From: Hymenobacter negativus
GTDB lineage: Bacteria > Bacteroidota > Bacteroidia > Cytophagales > Hymenobacteraceae
Assembly (NCBI RefSeq): GCF_017571495.1
Contig: NZ_JAGETZ010000003.1
Coordinates: 558,001 to 622,000 of the forward strand
Length of the DNA stretch: 64,000 bases
Direction: 5' to 3'
The notes below the pieces were generated by a model. It ran no database searches. It worked only from the letters and a program-made list of their open reading frames with translations, and had not been told where the DNA came from. Positions within the stretch are counted from its first letter, which is position 1, and each line of letters starts with the position of its first letter. Shown here piece by piece: positions 41,924 to 50,111 of the stretch. Made by a program: the position numbers and the translations under genes.

Positions 41924-42652
41924 TTACTGAGGCGGCTGCTGCGGCTCCTGGCTGCGGCCTTTCTTCCGCTTTTTGCCATTTTTATTGCCGAAGCTATTGT
42001 TGCTCCGACCGTCTCGGTTGTCGCGGCCCTCGCGGCGGTCACGCTGCTGTGGCTGGGGGACAATGAAGGCCGGAGCGCGGCCCGTACCTACCGGCATCTC
42101 GAACAGGTTTTCCGCGTCAACAACGGCTGGGTCGAGCTTGAGCTGCCCGCCCGATAACTCGCTTAAATGCCGTAGAATGGTCACATCCTTCGCATTCTCC
42201 TTGTTGTGCTGGCGGTACAGAAACTTCATCGTCCGGCCAATCTGGACGGTGGCCTGCTCGCGTTCGGCGGCATCTTCCAGGGTCAGGGCTTTGGCAATCA
42301 GGGCTTCAATGGCCGCTCCATAGGCCCGCAGTTTGGGTGCGGTGCGGGGGTAGGGTACACGGGAGGGCTTCTCGGTGCGCACCGTAAGGCTGCGTAGCGG
42401 CACCGGGGCTTCGAGCGCCACTTCTTCACCGGCCATGGCATGCAGGTGGTTCCAGAGGCGGGTCTGGATTTCGGGCAAATCGCGGAGTGCGGGTTGTAGG
42501 CGCAGCATGAGCTGCACAATCTGGGTGGCCCGCTTGGTGCGCTCAGCCATGTCCTCAATCTGGACGAGGCCTTGGATAAGCTGGTACGTACTGTGCCCGT
42601 ATTCGCGCACCAGCAGTTGCAGGTGGAAGGGCAGGGAATTTATATCGGTCAT
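41924..42652 (-). CDS. DUF4290 family protein
   Basis: 242 residues. The N-terminal 180 residues match DUF4290 (LPFHLQLLVREYGHSTYQLI, YGAAIEALIAKALTLED, TMKFLYRQHNKENAKDVTIL). The last 45 residues are a basic Arg/Gly/Asn/Lys-rich tail (QQRDRREGRDNRDGRSNNSF, NGKKRKKGR) suitable for RNA binding. Function unknown. A -7 element (TATCTTTG, 42694-42701) lies 41 nt upstream, and murA follows. Confidence 0.88.
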   Translation of the reverse strand: MTDINSLPFHLQLLVREYGHSTYQLIQGLVQIEDMAERTKRATQIVQLMLRLQPALRDLPEIQTRLWNHLHAMAGEEVALEAPVPLRSLTVRTEKPSRVPYPRTAPKLRAYGAAIEALIAKALTLEDAAEREQATVQIGRTMKFLYRQHNKENAKDVTILRHLSELSGGQLKLDPAVVDAENLFEMPVGTGRAPAFIVPQPQQRDRREGRDNRDGRSNNSFGNKNGKKRKKGRSQEPQQPPQ

Positions 42653-42693
42653 AGAAAAACAGGAGGGAGGGCGCCGGGGGCGGGGGCTCAGGC

Positions 42694-42701
42694 CAAAGAT
42701 A
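42694..42701 (-). promoter_or_regulatory. -7 promoter element of the DUF4290-murA unit
   Basis: TATCTTTG on the minus strand, 41 nt before the start at 42652. Confidence 0.6.
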
Positions 42702-42731
42702 AGAGGTTCGGCCGGCTAGCATGTAAGGATT

Positions 42732-42778
42732 CGCCAGAACGCCATGCAGGTCAGAATGCGTTGCATGGCGTTCTGGCG
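42732..42778 (-). terminator. 17-bp perfect hairpin after uvrD
   Basis: 42732-42748 and 42762-42778 are perfect complements around a 13-nt loop, 17 nt beyond the uvrD stop codon on the minus strand. It lacks a long T run. Confidence 0.55.
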
Positions 42779-42794
42779 ATTTCGTCGCCGCAAC

Positions 42795-45044
42795 CTAATG
42801 TACCCGGAGCTTGGCGAAGCTCAGCAGCAGCACTTTCTCGCCCACTTCTTCAAAAAGAATAGTCGCCTTGGTGGTGCCCTGCTGGGTTTCCAGCGCATTC
42901 ACCACGCCAAAACCAAACTTGGCATGCTCTACGCGCTGCCCGGTTTGCAGGTTAGACGTATCGGAAGGCTTAAAGTCGGCTGGGGCCACATATTTGGTGG
43001 CCTGCACCTTACGGGGAGCGGTCGGAATCAGGTTTGAGCGCCGCTCAAAAACGTGCTGGAAGGTAGACTCGCCGGCTGGGCCGGGTCCGGGCGCAAATTT
43101 AAAGTTGATGTACTGTGGGTCAATTTCATCCAGGAAGCGGCTTTTCTCGCAACTGCGCAGGTTGCCCCACTGGTAGCGCGAAGTGGCATAGCTCAGCGTC
43201 AGCTTCTTCTCGGCCCGCGTAATGGCCACGTAAAACAGCCGTCGCTCCTCTTCCAAATCGGCCCGCGAAGTAATCATCATTTGGCTCGGAAACAGGTTCT
43301 CTTCCATGCCCACGATGTATACATTTCGGAATTCCAAGCCCTTAGCCGAGTGAATGGTCATCAGCGTTACAGCTTCCCCTTCCTGCGCGGCATCCTTCAG
43401 GTCGGAGTCCGTCACGAGGGCAATATCCTGGAGAAACGCACCCAGGCTTTTGTCCTCTCGCTCGGGGTCATCCACGTATTCCTTGATACCATTAAGCAGC
43501 TCCTGAATGTTTTCGTAGCGGGAGAGGCCCTCAATGCTTTTATCAGCATATAATTCCTCCAGCATTCCCGAGTTCTTGGCGATGAACTTGGCGGCTTCGA
43601 AGGCATCTTCCTTCTCCGCAACCACCACATAGCTCTTTATTTTCTCCGCAAAACCCACCACCGGATTCGATACCCGCGCCGGCATGAATTGGTCGGCGTT
43701 GGCCACTACTTCCCACAGCGTATGGTTAGCTTCATCGGCCGTGGTAATTAGTTTACTGATGGTCGTGTCGCCGATGCCACGCTTCGGATAATTAATAACC
43801 CGGCGAATGGCCTGCTCGTCATTCTGATTGACAGTCAGGCGCAAATAGGCTACTAAGTCCTTGATTTCCTTGCGTTGGTAAAACGACAGGCCCCCAACAA
43901 TCTTGTATCTGATATTCAATTTCCGCAACGCTTCTTCCATCGCGCGGCTTTGCGCGTTGGTGCGGTACAAAATGGCAAAATTGTCGTAGGAAAGATGCCC
44001 ATTCATCTTGTCTTCGAAGATGGAAGTGGCCACCAATTTGCCCTCTTCGTTATCCGAAGCGGCTTTAATTACCTCAATTAGCGTTCCATCTTCATTCTCC
44101 GAAAAAACGTCCTTGCGCAGCTGCGCCTGGTTGTTTTTAATCACCGAATTAGCGGCCCACACGATATTTTTTGTGGAGCGGTAATTCTGCTCCAATTTAA
44201 ATACCTGCAATTCGGGATAATCTTTCTCGAAATTCAGAATGTTGGAAATATCCGCGCCGCGGAAGGCGTAAATACTCTGCGCATCATCGCCTACCACGCA
44301 GATATTCCGCTCTTTAGCGGCCAGCTTACGGGTAATTAAATATTGCGAATAGTTGGTGTCCTGGTACTCGTCTACCATCACAAATCGGAACATATTCTGG
44401 TATTTATTCAGAATATCGGCATGGTCCCGAAACAGCACGTTGGTGTTGAATAGCAGGTCGTCGAAATCCATCGCGCCGGCCTTGAAGCAACGCTGCTGAT
44501 ACTGCTGATAAATCACGCCGATTTTGGGACGGAGCGCCGCTTCATCATCGGCTTTAATGGCCGGGTCGTTCAAGTACTGATTATGAGAAATCAGCTTGTT
44601 TTTAGCTGCCGAAATCCTTCCCAGCACCAAGCTCGGCTTGTAGAGCTTGTCGTCGAGTTCCAACTCCTTTACAATCTGGCCAACCAGGGTTTTTGAGTCC
44701 TGCGAGTCGTAGATGGTGAAGCTGCGCGGGAAACCAATCTTGTCGGCCTCGGAGCGCAGGATTTTAGCAAACACGGAGTGGAAGGTGCCCATCCACAGGC
44801 TGCGGGCCGCCGGCCCGACGACCTTTTCCACGCGGGCGCGCATTTCCTTGGCGGCTTTGTTGGTGAAAGTTAGGGCGAGGATGTTGAACGGGTCAACGCC
44901 TTTTTCGAGCAGGTGGGCGATGCGGTAGGTGAGCACCCGGGTTTTGCCCGAGCCAGCACCGGCGATAATCATGCACGGGCCATCGGTTTGCATCACCGCA
45001 GCGCCTTGCGACGGGTTCAGAAGGGAAAGATAATCTAGTGCCAT
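42795..45044 (-). CDS. uvrD: ATP-dependent 3'-5' DNA helicase, UvrD/PcrA type
   Basis: 749 residues, superfamily 1A helicase in nucleotide-excision and mismatch repair. Motifs are AGAGSGKTRVL (Walker A), TFTNKAAKEMRARV, MVDEYQDTN, GDDAQSIYAFRGAD, QNYRST, TIHSAKGLEF and VAITRAEKKL. The C-terminus has the HAKFGFGVV module found in PcrA. The frame continues far upstream, but that part is antisense to the divergent DUF3109 gene. The start at 45044 (MALDYLSLLNPSQGAAV) is the family's, and a TACCTTTG element lies 32 nt before it. Confidence 0.96.
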   Translation of the reverse strand: MALDYLSLLNPSQGAAVMQTDGPCMIIAGAGSGKTRVLTYRIAHLLEKGVDPFNILALTFTNKAAKEMRARVEKVVGPAARSLWMGTFHSVFAKILRSEADKIGFPRSFTIYDSQDSKTLVGQIVKELELDDKLYKPSLVLGRISAAKNKLISHNQYLNDPAIKADDEAALRPKIGVIYQQYQQRCFKAGAMDFDDLLFNTNVLFRDHADILNKYQNMFRFVMVDEYQDTNYSQYLITRKLAAKERNICVVGDDAQSIYAFRGADISNILNFEKDYPELQVFKLEQNYRSTKNIVWAANSVIKNNQAQLRKDVFSENEDGTLIEVIKAASDNEEGKLVATSIFEDKMNGHLSYDNFAILYRTNAQSRAMEEALRKLNIRYKIVGGLSFYQRKEIKDLVAYLRLTVNQNDEQAIRRVINYPKRGIGDTTISKLITTADEANHTLWEVVANADQFMPARVSNPVVGFAEKIKSYVVVAEKEDAFEAAKFIAKNSGMLEELYADKSIEGLSRYENIQELLNGIKEYVDDPEREDKSLGAFLQDIALVTDSDLKDAAQEGEAVTLMTIHSAKGLEFRNVYIVGMEENLFPSQMMITSRADLEEERRLFYVAITRAEKKLTLSYATSRYQWGNLRSCEKSRFLDEIDPQYINFKFAPGPGPAGESTFQHVFERRSNLIPTAPRKVQATKYVAPADFKPSDTSNLQTGQRVEHAKFGFGVVNALETQQGTTKATILFEEVGEKVLLLSFAKLRVH

Positions 45045-45076
45045 CAGCGAAATAAGCCGCCTTTTGGGCGGGTTTG

Positions 45077-45084
45077 CAAAGGTA
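45077..45084 (-). promoter_or_regulatory. -7 promoter element of uvrD
   Basis: TACCTTTG on the minus strand, 32 nt before the start at 45044. It supports that start rather than the longer frame. Confidence 0.65.
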
Positions 45085-45134
45085 CTGCCCATGGGGCGGG
45101 GGGCGAAAGGAATTTCTACCCCCGCCGCAGGGGT

Positions 45135-45142
45135 TAACTTTG
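45135..45142 (+). promoter_or_regulatory. -7 element next to the DUF3109 start codon
   Basis: TAACTTTG, then CTGT, then ATG at 45147. The spacing predicts a leaderless mRNA. Confidence 0.6.
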
Positions 45143-45146
45143 CTGT

Positions 45147-45725
45147 ATGATTATTATCCAGGAAACAGTCATCTCCGACGACATCGCCGACCATTTTTTT
45201 GTCTGCAACCTCGAGGCTTGCAAAGGAGCCTGCTGCGTGGAGGGTGACCTCGGCGCCCCCCTTGAAGAACCGGAATTGAAGATTCTGGAGCAGGAGTACG
45301 CCAACATCAAACCTTTTCTGACCGAGGCCGGGCAAGCCGCTATCGAAGCCCAGGGCCTCTACATCAAGGATTGGGAAGGTGACTATAGCACAACCACAAT
45401 TGACGACAAAGAGTGCGCCTACGCGCTCTACGACGAGCGCGGCATCCTGAAGTGCGGCATCGAGCAAGCCTATCTGGCGGGCGCTACCACCTTCAAAAAG
45501 CCCATCAGCTGCCACTTATATCCCATTCGCATTACGAAGTATGAGGGCTTCGATGCGCTGAACTACGACCGGTGGAATATTTGCAATCCGGCTTGCTCGT
45601 TTGGCAGTACGCTGGGCGTTCGGATATACCAGTTCCTGAAAGACCCGCTGATTCGCAAGTACGGCGAGGGTTGGTACAGCCAGTTAGTTGAGGAAATTGA
45701 AAACCCAAAGCCAGGCAAGAAATAA
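45147..45725 (+). CDS. DUF3109 Cys-cluster protein
   Basis: 192 residues. The Cys pattern [20 protein letters not shown], then [23 protein letters not shown] and ICNPAC is that of DUF3109, related to YkgJ-type zinc/iron-chelating proteins that bind a metal or Fe-S cluster. The cluster is complete (about nine Cys). Function is unknown. It is divergent from uvrD with about 100 bp between start codons, and a terminator follows directly. Confidence 0.9.
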   Translation: MIIIQETVISDDIADHFFVCNLEACKGACCVEGDLGAPLEEPELKILEQEYANIKPFLTEAGQAAIEAQGLYIKDWEGDYSTTTIDDKECAYALYDERGILKCGIEQAYLAGATTFKKPISCHLYPIRITKYEGFDALNYDRWNICNPACSFGSTLGVRIYQFLKDPLIRKYGEGWYSQLVEEIENPKPGKK

Positions 45726-45754
45726 AAAAGACCGGCTGTGAGGCCGGTCTTTTT
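45724..45754. terminator. Bidirectional terminator
   Basis: 12-bp perfect arms (45725-45736 with 45743-45754) with A and T outer runs, between convergent DUF3109 and cyclophilin genes. Confidence 0.9.
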
Positions 45755-45775
45755 GGTCAGACAGAAAACGAGGAA

Positions 45776-46237
45776 TTAGGCCTCCTTTATTACAATCCGC
45801 TCAATTTCATCGTCCTGACGAACTTGGTCAATGATTTCCAGGCCTTCCACTACTTTGCCGAACACGGTGTGCTTGCGGTCTAGGTTGGCCGTGTTGGGGT
45901 TGCGGTCGTGTACAATGAAGAATTGCGAGCCGCCCGTGTTTCGGCCAGCGTGCGCCATGCTCAGGGCACCCCGCTCATGGTACTGATTCCCTCCACTGGT
46001 TTCGCAGTCGATTTTATAGCCAGGGCCGCCGGTTCCAGGCCGGCCCTGCGCGCCCACGCGGGTATTGGGGCACCCTCCCTGCACAACAAAGTTTGGGATG
46101 ACGCGGTGAAACGTCAGGCCGTCGTAATAGCCTTTTTCAGCAAGGTCGATAAAGTTTTTGACGGTGTTGGGCGCGTCTTGTTCGTAGAACTCAACTTTCA
46201 TAACACCCCGACGGGTATGGATTTCGGCGGTTTTCAT
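45776..46237 (-). CDS. Cyclophilin-type peptidyl-prolyl isomerase
   Basis: 153 residues, single cyclophilin domain that catalyses cis-trans isomerisation of X-Pro bonds. FHRVIPNFVVQGG is the family's signature with the catalytic Arg, followed by GALSMAHAGRNTGGSQFFIV and LDRKHTVFGKV. The start at 46237 (MKTAEIHTRRGVMKVEFY) fits the fold; the upstream frame does not add a signal peptide, so it is cytoplasmic. Confidence 0.94.
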   Translation of the reverse strand: MKTAEIHTRRGVMKVEFYEQDAPNTVKNFIDLAEKGYYDGLTFHRVIPNFVVQGGCPNTRVGAQGRPGTGGPGYKIDCETSGGNQYHERGALSMAHAGRNTGGSQFFIVHDRNPNTANLDRKHTVFGKVVEGLEIIDQVRQDDEIERIVIKEA

Positions 46238-46411
46238 GGATTCGCGGTATTGGGTGGATGAAATAAATGTATACGGCAACAGATGCTGTTTCCGGCCGCG
46301 AAGGTAAGCAGCCTGCTGATGTGCCAAACGTCCGTCCTGCCCCGTTTCTTCGTAAGCTCAACGGCCCTATCGGCTTACACGCTCCAAACCTTTTTTCACA
46401 ATCTCTTTTTC

Positions 46412-47047
46412 ATGAAAAAGCACTTCGCTCCCCTGTTGGCCGCCCTGGCAACTTCGCTGATGCTGGCCAGCTGCGGCAACGACAAACCCGCCACCACCGA
46501 AACCGAAACCACCAGCACCGTTAACCCCGCCGATTCGCTCGCGGCGCTGGCCGGCGACTCGGCTCGTATGGCCAAGCCTGAGGGCGTAATGGTAGACGGC
46601 GTAGCCATGACCGCCGATAAAGACATCGTGGACAATGCGATGGCGGCCAAAAGCGTAAGCACGCTGGTTGCTGCCGTGAAGCAGGCCGACTTAGTGGAAA
46701 CCCTGAAGGGAGCAGGTCCTTTCACCGTATTCGCGCCCACCAATGCGGCCTTCGACAAACGGCCTAAAGGCTTCTTAGCTGGTCTAATGGACCCCGCCAG
46801 CAAGGAAAACCTGAAAGGCTTGCTCACCTACCATGTCATCCCCGGCCGCCTGGTTGCAGCCGATTTCAAGGATGGTCAGGAATTCACTACGGTGAATGGC
46901 GAGAAGCTGCACATCTCCATTAAAGACGGCAAGGTGATGGTGGGCAATGGCAAAGATGCCCCGGCTACCGTGCAAATCCCCGACGTAATTTCCAGCAACG
47001 GCGTGACGCACGTCATCGACGGCGTGGTGCTGCCGCTGGCAAAGTAA
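46412..47047 (+). CDS. Fasciclin-domain lipoprotein
   Basis: 211 residues. Lipobox ends at Cys21 (TSLMLASC). After a Thr/Glu linker a fasciclin (FAS1) domain occupies about 75-211: STLVAAVKQADLVETLKGAG, then PFTVFAPTNAAFD, LLTYHVIPGRL and a final HVIDGVVLPLAK. FAS1 domains mediate adhesion or protein contacts outside the cell. The ATG at 46412 gives the best lipoprotein signal. Partner unknown. Confidence 0.92.
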   Translation: MKKHFAPLLAALATSLMLASCGNDKPATTETETTSTVNPADSLAALAGDSARMAKPEGVMVDGVAMTADKDIVDNAMAAKSVSTLVAAVKQADLVETLKGAGPFTVFAPTNAAFDKRPKGFLAGLMDPASKENLKGLLTYHVIPGRLVAADFKDGQEFTTVNGEKLHISIKDGKVMVGNGKDAPATVQIPDVISSNGVTHVIDGVVLPLAK

Positions 47048-47067
47048 GACGCCTGCAGCTTAATGAG

Positions 47068-47130
47068 GAATGAAGAATGGGGAATGAGGAATTGTCGTCA
47101 GGATAATTCTTCATTCCCCATTCTTCATTA
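47068..47130. terminator. Inverted repeat of the AATGAAGAATGGGG type
   Basis: 47068-47093 and 47105-47130 pair at 24 of 26 positions around an 11-nt loop, between convergent fasciclin and rsgA genes. The arms belong to a repeat type (AATGARGAATGAAGAAT) also seen at 22564-22595 and 53608-53706. Confidence 0.6.
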
Positions 47131-47139
47131 AGCGAAGCG

Positions 47140-48099
47140 TTAGTGGCGGTTGTCTTCGCCGGCCAGCATGCTGAGGTAGCTGTCGTAGCGGGGGAGGGCA
47201 ATGCGGCCTTGGTCCACGGCTTCGCGCACGGCGCAGCCGGGCTCGTGGGTGTGCTGGCAGTTGTGGTAGCGGCACTGGCCCAGCAGCGCCCGGAATTCAG
47301 GGAAATAACCGGCCAGCTCAGCCGGCGGCACGTCCACGAGGCCTAGCTCTTTGATGCCGGGCGTGTCGATGATAAAGGTGCCGGGACGCACTTCCAGCAT
47401 CTCGGCGAAGGTAGTGGTGTGCACCCCTTTATCGGAAAACTCGCTGATTTCTGCCGTTTTCAAGTCGAGGTCGGGCACCAGGGCGTTGATGAGCGTGCTT
47501 TTACCCACCCCGGAATGGCCGGCCAGCAGGCTTACTTTACCATCCAGCAGTTGGTCGATTTCGGCTACACCCTCGCCGGTGGTGGCGGCGCAGGTGCGGC
47601 TGGGGTAGCCCAGGCTGGCGTACATGCCCGCAATTTCAGCCTGGTATTCGAAGCCGTCGGCATCGTACAAATCGGTCTTGTTGAAGAGGAGCGTGACGGG
47701 AATGTGATAGGCTTCGGCCGTGACGAGAAACCGGTCGATAAACCCGAACGAGGTAGCCGGCGAAACCAGCGTAACCACCAAGAGCGCCTGGTCCAGATTG
47801 GCCGCTACGATGTGAACGTGGCCGGTTTTGTGCACTGACTTCCGCACGATGTAGTTACGGCGCGGCGCAATGTGTGAAATGACGCCCGCACCCTCCGTCT
47901 GAGCTTCCACCGTAAAGTCGACTTGGTCGCCCACGGCGAGCGGGTTGCTGGCTTTCAGGCCCTTGATTTTGAACTTGCCGCGCAGGCGGCAGCGGTGGAG
48001 CTGCCCATCCTCGGCGCCGCGCACCAAGTACCACGAGCCGGTAGATTTCACAACGGTGCCATGCAGCACCTGGGCAATAGTTGGAGCCGGAGTATCCAC
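47140..48099 (-). CDS. rsgA: Ribosome small-subunit-dependent GTPase A
   Basis: 319 residues, circularly permuted GTPase that helps mature the 30S subunit. An OB-fold N-terminal domain precedes the G motifs in permuted order: NKTD, then GHSGVGKST (P-loop), then DTPG. A zinc-binding end reads CRYHNCQHTHEPGC. The start codon is GTG at 48099, only 2 nt after the waaA stop, so it is translated from the waaA-rsgA transcript. Confidence 0.96.
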   Translation of the reverse strand: MDTPAPTIAQVLHGTVVKSTGSWYLVRGAEDGQLHRCRLRGKFKIKGLKASNPLAVGDQVDFTVEAQTEGAGVISHIAPRRNYIVRKSVHKTGHVHIVAANLDQALLVVTLVSPATSFGFIDRFLVTAEAYHIPVTLLFNKTDLYDADGFEYQAEIAGMYASLGYPSRTCAATTGEGVAEIDQLLDGKVSLLAGHSGVGKSTLINALVPDLDLKTAEISEFSDKGVHTTTFAEMLEVRPGTFIIDTPGIKELGLVDVPPAELAGYFPEFRALLGQCRYHNCQHTHEPGCAVREAVDQGRIALPRYDSYLSMLAGEDNRH

Positions 48100-48101
48100 G
48101 G

Positions 48102-49352
48102 TTATGAGTTGGTGAGGCCGGGTAGGGCGGCCATGATGGTACGGGTAGCACCGGCCTGCTCGTGCACGTAGTCGAGCATGGTGTCTTGCAGACGCAGGCG
48201 GGCATCCTCATGCTGCCACAGGTAGCGAAATGCCTTGTCCAACTCGGCCGCATCGTGCACCGGGAAGGCGCACTTCAATTCAACTAGTTCGATGGCCTCC
48301 TGAAATTTAGCATACGTCGGACCGAAGAACAGGGGCAGGCCAAATGCTGCGGCTTCCAGAGTGTTGTGCAAGCCCTTGCCGAAGGCCCCCCCGATGTAAG
48401 CATACTTCCCAAAGCGGTAGAGCTGGCTCAGCAAACCTACGTTATCAAACAGCAAAATGCGGGCCTGGGCCACCGTCGCGGCATCGGCTTTGGAGTAGCG
48501 TACCACCTGGCCCGGCAATACTTCTTCCACCAGTCGCAGGTTGGTTTCGCTGATTTCGTGCGGAGCTACCAGCACCCGCAGCTCGTTCTGGTAGTGCTGT
48601 AGCAACGGTGCGAGAGCCGGCAGGTCTTCGGGCCAGCTACTGCCCGCCACCAGCACCGGCGCGCCATCGGCCACAAAGGCGTCGACCACGGGCAGGTGGC
48701 GCGGCGCGGCAGCGGCCGTGGCCACTACGGTATCGAAACGCGTGTCGCCGGCTACGCTCACCTGCGTTAGGCCAATGCCGCGCAACAGCGCAGCAGACGA
48801 CTCTGTTTGGGTGAAAATATGGGCGAAGCGGGTAAGGATTTTTCGAAAGAAACCGCCCCAGGGTTTGAAAAACACTTGCTCGGCCCGGAAAATGGCTGAC
48901 ACCACAATGGCCGAAATACCGCGCCGGTGGGCTTCGTTCAGAAAGTGGTACCAGAATTCGTACTTCACAAACACTACCAGCCGCGGCTGCACCACGTCGA
49001 GAAAGGCCCGCGCATTGCTGCGGGTATCCTCCGGCAGGTAGAAAATATAGTCGGCACCCGGCCAGTTTTTGCGGATTTCGTAGCCCGAAGGTGAGAAAAA
49101 CGTAAGCACGACCTTGGTGCTGGGGTGGGTCTTGCGGTAGGCCTCAATCAGCGGCCGGCCCTGTTCAAACTCACCCAGCGACGCGCAGTGAAACCACACT
49201 CGGGGTGCAAGGTCGTTGCCAATAGTTTGGCGAATATGAGCCAGCAGCCCACGGCGGCCGGCCACCCAAGCCGCGGCCTTGGGCACAAATGGCGCTACTA
49301 GGCGCAGCAGCAGGCCGTACAGGCCCAGCGCAATGTTATACAGGAATAGCAA
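48102..49352 (-). CDS. waaA: 3-deoxy-D-manno-octulosonic acid (Kdo) transferase
   Basis: 416 residues, GT30 glycosyltransferase that adds Kdo to lipid A. The N-terminal membrane helix LYNIALGLYGLLLRLVAPF is followed by WFHCASLGEFEQGRPLIEAY, VFVKYEFWYHFLNEAHRRGI, APHEISETNLRL, YIGGAFGKGLHNTLEAAAFG and LPLFFGPTYAKFQEA, all diagnostic. The start appears to be TTG at 49352, since there is no ATG that keeps the conserved N-terminus. A TAATTTTG element ends only 4 nt before it. It precedes rsgA in one transcript. Confidence 0.94.
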   Translation of the reverse strand: MLFLYNIALGLYGLLLRLVAPFVPKAAAWVAGRRGLLAHIRQTIGNDLAPRVWFHCASLGEFEQGRPLIEAYRKTHPSTKVVLTFFSPSGYEIRKNWPGADYIFYLPEDTRSNARAFLDVVQPRLVVFVKYEFWYHFLNEAHRRGISAIVVSAIFRAEQVFFKPWGGFFRKILTRFAHIFTQTESSAALLRGIGLTQVSVAGDTRFDTVVATAAAAPRHLPVVDAFVADGAPVLVAGSSWPEDLPALAPLLQHYQNELRVLVAPHEISETNLRLVEEVLPGQVVRYSKADAATVAQARILLFDNVGLLSQLYRFGKYAYIGGAFGKGLHNTLEAAAFGLPLFFGPTYAKFQEAIELVELKCAFPVHDAAELDKAFRYLWQHEDARLRLQDTMLDYVHEQAGATRTIMAALPGLTNS

Positions 49353-49356
49353 GCCC

Positions 49357-49364
49357 CAAAATTA
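49357..49364 (-). promoter_or_regulatory. -7 element next to the waaA start codon
   Basis: TAATTTTG on the minus strand, then 4 nt, then the TTG at 49352. Confidence 0.55.
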
Positions 49365-49396
49365 CGCAACAAGGGCGTAGTCGATGTTTCCAGTCA

Positions 49397-49981
49397 TTAT
49401 TTAGCCGTATCGGCTTCCCAATCGACGGGGCAGGCCTCGCCGTTTTTCTCAAAAAATTGCAGGGCATCAATCATCCGAATGGCTTCGGCAAGGCTGCGGC
49501 CCAGCGGCCGGTCGTTCACCAGCTGGTGCCGCACAATGCCGTCGCGGTCAATCAAAAACAGGCCCCGGTAGGCCATGGGCGAGCCTACAAAGGTCATTTC
49601 GGCTTGTTCGGTGTAGTCGTAGTGGCCGCCCAGCACATCATAGTTAGCCGATATGGTTTTGGTAGCATCGGCCACCAGCGGATACTTCACGCCTGCAATG
49701 CCACCCTGCTCGCGCGGCATTTCCTGCCAAGCCAAATGGGCGTATTGCGAGTCGGTAGAGCAACCCACCACGGCCACCCCCCGGCGCTCAAATTCCTCCA
49801 GCCGGTCCTGGAAAGCCAGAATTTCGGTGGGGCACACCCGGCTGAAATCAGCCGGGTAGAAGTAAAATAGAACGTGCTTCTTGCCAAGGTAGCGGTCCAG
49901 CGAAAACTCTTCTTCGAGTTTGCCGTCAATCACGGCGGTGGCCTTAAAGGAAGGGGCACGCTTGCCCACGAGAACTGCCAT
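49397..49981 (-). CDS. Typical 2-Cys peroxiredoxin (AhpC/TSA family)
   Basis: 194 residues, thiol peroxidase that reduces H2O2 and organic peroxides. The peroxidatic Cys50 lies in YPADFSRVCPTEI (usually FTFVCPTE) and the resolving Cys184 in GEACPVDW, as in the Prx1/AhpC class. No dedicated reductase is encoded next to it. The start codon is 45 nt from the nearest upstream sequence with promoter character and no TAnnTTTG was found. Confidence 0.94.
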   Translation of the reverse strand: MAVLVGKRAPSFKATAVIDGKLEEEFSLDRYLGKKHVLFYFYPADFSRVCPTEILAFQDRLEEFERRGVAVVGCSTDSQYAHLAWQEMPREQGGIAGVKYPLVADATKTISANYDVLGGHYDYTEQAEMTFVGSPMAYRGLFLIDRDGIVRHQLVNDRPLGRSLAEAIRMIDALQFFEKNGEACPVDWEADTAK

Positions 49982-50111
49982 TGTAAAAGTTTGGGACGGA
50001 GATAATACGCATTAACGCAGCTCCTGAAATAAATAAAACAGGCTGCCGCGAATCAGTTAATGTGACGCTTTACTGTTTTGGCCAGCCGTTGGTTATGCCA
50101 ATTGGCGCATC

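Noticed and set aside
45045..45515. N-terminal extension of uvrD by 157 codons
   Set aside because: It is antisense to the divergent DUF3109 gene, has no homology, and lies upstream of the uvrD -7 element.
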